Assembly: GCA_031413115.1 (NCBI GenBank)
Contig: JANOEH010000043.1
Location: 1 to 11,703 of the forward strand
Source of the DNA: JANPEF01 sp031413115
GTDB lineage: Bacteria; Eisenbacteria; RBG-16-71-46; DASYSL01
Length of the DNA stretch: 11,703 nucleotides
Reading direction: 5' to 3'
In this document: positions 6,661 through 11,703 of the stretch, one piece after another
Position numbering within the stretch: position 1 is the first letter of the stretch
Layout of the letters: every line of letters starts with the position of its first letter
Position numbers and translations under genes: made by a program
The notes under the pieces: generated by a model
Databases searched by the model: none
What the model was told of the DNA's origin: nothing
What the model saw: only the letters and a program-made list of their open reading frames with translations

Positions 6661-8583
6661 ATGGCTCGCAAGCACACGCCCCGTCCCTACGCCCGCCTCA
6701 CGCAGCCGCTCATGCGCGAGAACGACGTGCTCCGCCCCGCCACGTGGGACGAGGCGCTCGATCGCGCGGCCGAGGGCTTCCGCCGCAACATCGCGGCGCG
6801 TGGGCCGGACGCGCTCGGCATCTTCAGCTGCTCGAAGTCCACCAACGAGGTGAACTTCATGGCGCAGAAGCTCGCCCGCACGGTCTTCGGGACGCACAAC
6901 ATCGACAGCTGCAACCGAACTTGACACGCTCCTAGCGTCGTCGGTCTGGCGACGGTCTTCGGTGCAGGCGGTGGGACGAACTCCTACCGCGAGGTGGAGG
7001 AGACGGATGTCGTCTTCCTCTGGGGCTCCAACGCGCGCGCCGCTCACCCCATCTGGTTCCACCATCTGCTCAAGGGCATTCATCGCGGCACGCGCTTGTA
7101 TGTCATGGACCCGCGCCGCACGGAGTCCGCGCAGTGGGCCGACGTGTGGCTCGGCCTCCGCGTGGGTTCCGACATCGCGCTCGCCAACACGATGGCGAGA
7201 GAGATCATCCACGCCGGCCTGGCGCACGAGGCGTTCATCGCCAACGGCACCACCGGCTTCGCGGAGTTCCGCGCCGGGGTCGAGTCGTACACACTCGCCC
7301 GCGGCGAGGAACTCACCGGCGTGCCCGCGGACGTGATCCGCGAGGCCGCGCACGCGTTCGCGAAGGCCGACAAGGCGATGGTCTGCTGGACGCTGGGCAT
7401 CACCGAGCACCACAATGCGGTGGACAACGTCATTTCGCTCATCAACCTGTGCCTGCTCACGGGCCACGTGGGCAAGTGGGGCTCGGGCTGCAATCCGCTG
7501 CGCGGCCAGAACAACGTGCAGGGCGGCGGTGACATGGGTGCGATCCCGAACCGGCTGCCGGGCTTCCAGGACATCCTCGACCCGGCGGTGCGCGAGCGCT
7601 TCGAGCGCCACTGGAACGTGGCGATCCAGCCGCGCCACGGCTTGAACATGACCGAGATGCTGCAGGCGATGGGTCGCGGCGAACTGACGAGCCTGTTCGT
7701 GATCGGCGAGAATCCCGCGCAGAGCGACGCCGACTCGCATCACGTGGAGAAGGTGCTGCGCGGACTCGACCACCTGGTCGTCCAGGAAATCTTCCTCACG
7801 AAGACCGTCGAGCTTGCCGACGTCGTGCTGCCCGCCAGCGCGAGCTGGTGCGAAGGCGAGGGCACGGTGACGAACAGCGAGCGCCGCGTGCAGCGCGTGC
7901 GAAAGGCCGTCGATCCGCCCGAGGGCGCGAAGGACGAGCTGTGGATCCTCGCCGAGATCGCGCGGCGGATGGGCGGCGACCTCGGTCCCGCCGACGCCGA
8001 GACCGTGTGGAACGAGTTCCGCACCGTCGCCCCCGCGTTCGCCGGCGGCATGAGCTACGCGCGGCTCGAGGCGCTGAGCGGCATCCAGTGGCCGTGCCCC
8101 GAGGAGTCGCACCCCGGCTCGCCGTTCCTCCACGGCCGGCTGTGGGAGACGCCGTGCGGCGGGCGACCCGCGCCGTTCGTCTTCGCGGAGCACGAGGGAC
8201 CGGTCGAGATGCCGGACGAGGAATACCCGTTCCTGCTCACGACCGGGCGGCGCCTCGAGTCCTACAACACCGGTGTGCAGTCGGGCGGCTACGACTCGCC
8301 TCTCCACTTCGGCGAGAGGCTCGACCTCTCGCCCGAGGACGCGACGCGCCTGGGCGTTGCCGACGGCGACCTCGTGCGCGTTTCCTCGCGGCGCGGGCAA
8401 CTGAACGTCCCGGCGCGCATCGACCTCGGCCTCCGGGCGGGGCTGGTGTTCATGACGCTGCACTTCCCCGACGAAGTGGCGACCAACTGGCTTACCATCG
8501 ACGTCGCGGACCCCAAGTCGGGAACCGCCGAGTTCAAGGCCTGCGCGGTGCGCGTCGAACGCGCGCCGGCGCTCGTCCCCTAG
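6661..8583 (+). CDS. fdhA: Selenocysteine formate dehydrogenase catalytic subunit lacking its N-terminal Fe4S4 domain
   Basis: Molybdopterin oxidoreductase (DMSO reductase superfamily) of 640 residues counting selenocysteine at position 88, read from TGA 6922-6924. It oxidises formate to CO2 (or the reverse) at a Mo or W bis-MGD centre. The context DSCNRT-U-HAPSVVGLATV, with His after Sec, is the active-site pattern of formate dehydrogenases. The frame continues unchanged after the TGA into GAGGGTNSYREVEETDVVFLWGSN-type cofactor-binding sequence, MGAIPNRLPGFQ, and the dinucleotide-binding C-terminal domain from about residue 524 (LLTTGRRLESYNTG, LHFPDE, EFKACAVRVE). The protein starts at the point (RLTQPLMRENDVLRPATWDEAL) that normally follows the Cys-rich [4Fe-4S] domain. 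No such domain is encoded upstream; its equivalent lies at the end of the next gene. ATG is supported by GGAGG four bases away. The next gene starts 20 bases after the stop. A selenocysteine incorporation system (selABCD) must exist elsewhere in the genome. Confidence 0.93.
6922..6954 (+). promoter_or_regulatory. Selenocysteine TGA codon and bacterial SECIS-like hairpin
   Basis: TGA at 6922-6924 is followed by a hairpin. Bases 6936-6942 pair with 6948-6954 (seven pairs, one of them G-U), leaving the five-base loop GGUCU at 6943-6947. Bacterial SelB binds such a hairpin when a loop GU lies a short fixed distance past the UGA. The loop begins 19 bases after the TGA. From memory, E. coli fdhF has the same GGUCU loop at the same distance. 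The loop bases also encode the conserved Gly-Leu, so protein constraint accounts for part of the match. Confidence 0.8.
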
Positions 8584-8588
8584 ATCCC

Positions 8589-8593
8589 GGAGG
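8589..8593 (+). promoter_or_regulatory. Ribosome binding site that fixes a TTG start
   Basis: GGAGG lies between the catalytic-subunit stop and the TTG at 8604, ten bases upstream. The next in-frame ATG (8955) falls inside the NuoE-like [2Fe-2S] motif, so TTG is the only start that keeps the domain whole. The spacing is slightly long, and with the weak TTG codon this may lower translation relative to the first gene. Confidence 0.6.
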
Positions 8594-8603
8594 ATTCACC
8601 GCC

Positions 8604-11510
8604 TTGGACATCCGCCTGTCGCAGGCTCGCCCGAGCGACGACGAACGCGACGCCGTCGAACGACTTCTCGGCACGCCGACTTCCAACTGGGACGGCGGTG
8701 CGCGGACCGAGGGGCGCGATCGCTTCACGTCCGAGGGCGGACGCGGCCAGCGCGAGCGCCGTCACCTGCTGCTGCCGGCGTTGCAGGCACTGCAGTTGCG
8801 GATCGGCTGGATCAGCGAGGGCGGTCTAAACCACGTCTGCGAGCGCCTGGGCATTCCGCCGGCCGAGGCGTGGTCGGTCGCCACGTTCTACGCCCAGCTC
8901 GCCACCGTGCCACGCCCGCGCCGCGTCGTGCACGTGTGCGACGACGTCGCCTGCATGGCCCGTGGAGCGAAGCGGCTGTGCGACGAGCTCGAGCGCACGC
9001 TCGGTCCCGCACTGCCCCACGCCGCGCCAGGCGGTCACGACGTGCTCCCCGAGCGCGGCCCGGCGTGGATGCACTCGCCCTGCCTGGGGCTGTGCGATGT
9101 CGGGCCCGCGGCGCTTGTCGTCGAGGCCGGCGCGACGCCGCTCGAGTCGCTGCAGGGCGCCGTGAGCGCCGAGAGCATCCGCCTGCTCGTCGCGGGCGGT
9201 GTGCCCGCCGCCGACGCGTCGGGCGCGATCGCACTGCCGCAGAAGGGCGATCCCGCGCTCTCGCTGCTCGCCCGCATCGGCGTGGTCGATCCGACGAGCC
9301 TCGTCGCCTCCCTTGCCGCGGGCGGCTACGACGCGCTCGAGCGTGCCTTCGCCCTGGGCCCCGAGGGCGTCATCGACGAGGTGACCCGATCCGGATTGCT
9401 GGGGCGCGGCGGCGCGGCGTTCCCCACCGGCCGCAAGTGGGACGGGGTGCGGCGTCAGCCCGCGACACCCCACTACCTCGTGTGCAACGCCGACGAGTCC
9501 GAGCCCGGAACGTTCAAGGACCGCGTCCTGCTGTGCGGCGATCCGTTCGCGATCGTCGAGAGCATGACGGTCGCCGCGTACGCGACTGGCTGCACGAAGG
9601 GATTCCTGTACGTGCGTGCAGAGTACCCACTCGCCCACGAGCGCATGCAGGACGCGATCGACCAGGCCCGTGCGGCCGGATGGCTCGGCGCGGACATCGG
9701 CGGGCGGGGCTTCGCGTTCGACATCGAGATCCGCCGCGGGTCCGGCGCCTACATCTGCGGCGAGGAGACGGCGCTCTTCGAGTCCATCGAAGGCTACCGC
9801 GGCGAGCCGCGGAGCAAGCCTCCGTTCCCGGTGGAGCAGGGGCTGTTCGGCAAGCCCACGGTGGTGAACAACGTCGAGACCCTGGTCAACGTTCTGCCGA
9901 TCCTGCTCCATGGCGCAGAGGCCTTCGCCCGCATCGGCACGAAGCAATCCGCCGGCACCCGGCTCTTCTGCCTGAGCGGGAACGTGCAGCGTCCGGGCGT
10001 CTACGAGGTGCCGCTCGGCACCACGTTGCGCGCGCTGCTCGACCTGGCGGGCGGCCTGCCGGCCGGACGCACGTTGCAGGCCCTGTTGATGGGCGGTGCG
10101 GCGGGCACGTTCCTGCGCCCCGACGAGATTGACCTCGTGCTCACCATGGAGGACGCGCGCGCCGCGAACACGACGCTGGGCTCGGGCGTCGTCGTCGTGT
10201 TCGACGACACGGTGGACCTGCGCGACACGGTGCTGCGGGTCGCTTCGTTCTTCCGCGACGAGTCGTGCGGCCAGTGCGTCCCCTGCCGCGTCGGCACCGT
10301 GCGCCAGGAGGAGGCGCTGCACCGGCTCGCCTCCGGCCACGTGCGAGGCAGCGTGCGCGACGAGCTCGTGCTCCTCGCCGACGTCGGCCAGGGCATGAAA
10401 GACGCCTCGATCTGCGGCCTCGGCCAGACCGCGTACGCCGTGGTCGAGTCGGCGATCCAGCGGCTCGGGATGTTCGGGGAGACGGCGAGCGTCGCTCCAG
10501 TCGCCAACGCGACGCCCGCGCCAGCGCGCCCGAGTCCCGCCGCCCCGGGAGCTTCGCGCCCGGATCAAGTCACCGTGAGCATCGACGGGCGGGACGTCTC
10601 GGTGGGCAAGTCGAGCACGATCCTCGACGCGTGCAAGCAGATCGGGCTCGAAGTTCCAACCCTCTGTTATCTCGAGACGCTCAAGCCCGTGAACGCCTGC
10701 CGCCTCTGCGTGGTCGAGGTCGAGGGCGGGCGCGTGCTCGCCCCGAGTTGCTCGCGCGCCGTGGAGCCGGGCATGAAGGTGCACACGCGCTCCGAGCGCG
10801 TCGTGCGCTCACGCCGCATGGTGCTCGAGATGCTCGCCAGCTCTGTGGATCTCTCCACGGCGCCGGGCCTGGCCGAGCTCCTTCGCGAGTACGAGTGCGA
10901 TCCGGCCCGCTACGGCGAAGGCGCGCCGGCGGGCGACCGCGACTCTGCGGTCGCCGGGCACCACGCGCCGCCCGACACGCGGTACGCGGCGACGGTGGCG
11001 CAACCGATCAAGATCGACAACGAGCTCTACATCCGCGACTACGGAAAGTGCGTGCTCTGCTACAAGTGCGTCGAGGCGTGCGGGGAGGACCACCAGAACA
11101 CGTTCGCCATCGGGGTCGCGGGCCGCGGCTTCGACGCCCGCATCTCGACCGAGATGGACGTCCCGCTGGACGATTCCGCCTGCGTCTACTGCGGCAACTG
11201 CGTCGCGGTGTGTCCCACCGGCGCGCTCATGGTCAAGACCGAGTTCGACCTCCGCGCGGCGAAGCAGTGGAACGAGGCGAAGCAGACGACGACGGACACC
11301 ATCTGCGCCTACTGCGGCGTGGGCTGCACGCTGCGCCTGCACGTGCAGGACGGGAAGCTGGTCAAGGCCACCTCGCCGCTCGACAACGCGATCACGCTGG
11401 GCAACCTGTGCATCAAGGGCCGCTTCGGCTGGCGGTTCGTGCAGCCGGTGGAACCCGTGAAGCCGGCCGGGGACGGCGGCCCCGGCGAGACACCCGGCAG
11501 CCGTTCCTAG
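8604..11510 (+). CDS. Fused diaphorase/electron-transfer subunit: NuoE-NuoF-NuoG(N)-Fe4S4
   Basis: A single 968-residue chain. Residues 1-185 are NuoE/FdsG-like, with [2Fe-2S] ligands C112, C117, C160 and C164. Residues 205-625 are NuoF/FdsB-like: FMN/NAD motifs GRGGAAFPTGRKW (267-279), NADESEPGTFKDR (295-307) and GAYICGEETAL (381-391), an SLBB segment (RPGVYEVPLGTTL), and [4Fe-4S] ligands C555, C558, C561 and C604. An Ala/Pro-rich linker (626-655) follows. Residues 656-735 are a NuoG-type [2Fe-2S] domain (C688, C699, C702, C716). Two [4Fe-4S] sites follow (C816/819/822/826 and C860/863/866/870). Residues 897-945 are the Fe4S4 domain of a Mo/W-bis-MGD enzyme (C901, C904, C908, C936, with K938). 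The role is to carry electrons from the formate-oxidising subunit through clusters and FMN to NAD+, in the cytoplasm, as no signal or membrane segment is present. NuoE-NuoF fusions of HoxF type are known; this longer fusion I do not recognise. The NuoG His-Cys (N5) motif is absent. Start: TTG with GGAGG. Confidence 0.9.
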   Translation: MDIRLSQARPSDDERDAVERLLGTPTSNWDGGARTEGRDRFTSEGGRGQRERRHLLLPALQALQLRIGWISEGGLNHVCERLGIPPAEAWSVATFYAQLATVPRPRRVVHVCDDVACMARGAKRLCDELERTLGPALPHAAPGGHDVLPERGPAWMHSPCLGLCDVGPAALVVEAGATPLESLQGAVSAESIRLLVAGGVPAADASGAIALPQKGDPALSLLARIGVVDPTSLVASLAAGGYDALERAFALGPEGVIDEVTRSGLLGRGGAAFPTGRKWDGVRRQPATPHYLVCNADESEPGTFKDRVLLCGDPFAIVESMTVAAYATGCTKGFLYVRAEYPLAHERMQDAIDQARAAGWLGADIGGRGFAFDIEIRRGSGAYICGEETALFESIEGYRGEPRSKPPFPVEQGLFGKPTVVNNVETLVNVLPILLHGAEAFARIGTKQSAGTRLFCLSGNVQRPGVYEVPLGTTLRALLDLAGGLPAGRTLQALLMGGAAGTFLRPDEIDLVLTMEDARAANTTLGSGVVVVFDDTVDLRDTVLRVASFFRDESCGQCVPCRVGTVRQEEALHRLASGHVRGSVRDELVLLADVGQGMKDASICGLGQTAYAVVESAIQRLGMFGETASVAPVANATPAPARPSPAAPGASRPDQVTVSIDGRDVSVGKSSTILDACKQIGLEVPTLCYLETLKPVNACRLCVVEVEGGRVLAPSCSRAVEPGMKVHTRSERVVRSRRMVLEMLASSVDLSTAPGLAELLREYECDPARYGEGAPAGDRDSAVAGHHAPPDTRYAATVAQPIKIDNELYIRDYGKCVLCYKCVEACGEDHQNTFAIGVAGRGFDARISTEMDVPLDDSACVYCGNCVAVCPTGALMVKTEFDLRAAKQWNEAKQTTTDTICAYCGVGCTLRLHVQDGKLVKATSPLDNAITLGNLCIKGRFGWRFVQPVEPVKPAGDGGPGETPGSRS

Positions 11511-11562
11511 CTACGGTGGAGGAACCCGCACCGGGGTACTCCATGAGACGATCCAGGGGAGG
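11510..11562 (+). promoter_or_regulatory. Candidate -10 and strong ribosome binding site for the cyclase-family gene
   Basis: GCTACGGTG (11510-11518) overlaps the last base of the fused-subunit stop and repeats the nine bases seen at 4583-4591. TACGGT could serve as a -10 with an untranslated leader of about 45 bases. GGGGAGG at 11556-11562, six bases before the ATG at 11569, is a strong Shine-Dalgarno. Read-through from the formate dehydrogenase operon is also possible, since I see no terminator between the genes. Confidence 0.35.
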
Positions 11563-11568
11563 AAGCCC

Positions 11569-11703
11569 ATGGCCCGCCAACTCGTCCTGACCATGACCGT
11601 GCTGATCGGAGCCCTTGCGGCCTCAACCGCGATGGCCGCCGATCGCATCCCGTTCGACGGCGCCCGCGTGATCGATCTCACGTACGCGTTCGACGAGAAT
11701 ACG
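11569..11703 (+). CDS. Exported cyclase/arylformamidase-like protein (5' part only)
   Basis: The first 45 residues are visible; the gene runs off the window. Residues 1-24 form a signal peptide (MARQLVLTMTVLIGALAAST, then AMAA as cleavage region). The mature start contains RVIDLTYAFDENT, which matches the opening strand of the cyclase family (kynurenine formamidase-like metal hydrolases; relatives read V-D-L-(S/T)-x-x-(L/F)-D-E-N-T). The HxGTHxD metal-binding motif that would confirm it lies beyond the edge. Cytoplasmic relatives hydrolyse N-formylkynurenine to kynurenine and formate; exported forms are common but less well understood. The strong GGGGAGG upstream supports this start. It lies 58 bases after the formate dehydrogenase operon on the same strand. 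Confidence 0.65.
   Translation, partial: MARQLVLTMTVLIGALAASTAMAADRIPFDGARVIDLTYAFDENT

Noticed and set aside
6922..6994. Catalytic gene as a pseudogene broken by a stop codon
   Set aside because: There is no frameshift, the protein is conserved on both sides, and the TGA falls exactly at the known selenocysteine site with a SECIS-like hairpin.
6625..8463. Long minus-strand open frame opposite the formate dehydrogenase catalytic gene (612 codons)
   Set aside because: It has no recognisable motifs and an Arg/His/Val/Ala-biased composition; the plus strand has a well-conserved enzyme.
10480..10575. Separate NuoG-like gene starting at the GTG at 10575
   Set aside because: No Shine-Dalgarno precedes it, the frame is continuous with the NuoF part, and the Ala/Pro-rich stretch looks like a domain linker.
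8826..10784. Long minus-strand open frame opposite the fused diaphorase gene (652 codons)
   Set aside because: Shadow of the NuoE/NuoF coding sequence; all cofactor motifs are on the plus strand.
6..11536. Twelve-base repeat CCCGCACCGGGG at 6-17 and 11525-11536
   Set aside because: A match this short is expected by chance in an 11.7 kb GC-rich window, and neither copy has flanking similarity or mobile-element features.

Overview
The window is GC-rich, densely packed bacterial chromosome. The lineage cannot be fixed from sequence alone. A secreted repeat protein ending in a FlgD/T9SS-like C-terminal domain, a Ser/Thr kinase fused to a PD40 beta-propeller, and an HNH protein of the kind common in such genomes together suggest Candidatus Eisenbacteria (Eiseniibacteriota) or a similar Gram-negative group. 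That placement is inference.

Layout. At 2-55 is the tail of an upstream reading frame whose TGA overlaps the next start (ATGA). At 52-1173 (+) is an exported BNR/sortilin-like repeat protein with a C-terminal sorting-type domain. At 1238-3898 (-) is an 886-residue membrane Ser/Thr kinase with a PD40 propeller sensor. At 3892-4668 (+) is an HNH nuclease frame that looks 5'-truncated. At 4616-5245 (+) is an exported, probably outer-membrane beta-barrel protein. At 6516-5277 (-) is a two-gene operon: a small exported protein resembling the PliG lysozyme-inhibitor family, then an exported endonuclease/exonuclease/phosphatase-family hydrolase.

The most notable region is 6661-11510 (+), a two-gene NAD-linked formate dehydrogenase operon with an unusual architecture. 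The first gene encodes the molybdopterin catalytic subunit as one 640-residue selenoprotein. An in-frame TGA at 6922-6924 lies in the selenocysteine context of formate dehydrogenases and is followed by a SECIS-like hairpin, so ordinary gene calling would cut the gene in two. This subunit has no N-terminal [4Fe-4S] domain. That domain sits instead at the C-terminus of the second gene's product, a single 968-residue chain: NuoE-like, NuoF-like, Ala/Pro linker, NuoG-type [2Fe-2S] plus two [4Fe-4S], then the Fe4S4 Mo/W-bis-MGD domain. Relative to an fdsG-fdsB-fdsA arrangement, the catalytic subunit has been cut between its Fe4S4 and molybdopterin domains; the back part moved to the front of the operon and everything else was fused. 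The inferred electron path is formate to Mo/W-Sec in protein 1, then to the clusters and FMN of protein 2, then NAD+.

At 11569 an exported cyclase/arylformamidase-like protein begins and runs off the window. No RNA genes, CRISPR arrays, insertion sequences or convincing terminators were seen. The non-coding stretches are short; the longest, 6517-6660, is a divergent promoter region.
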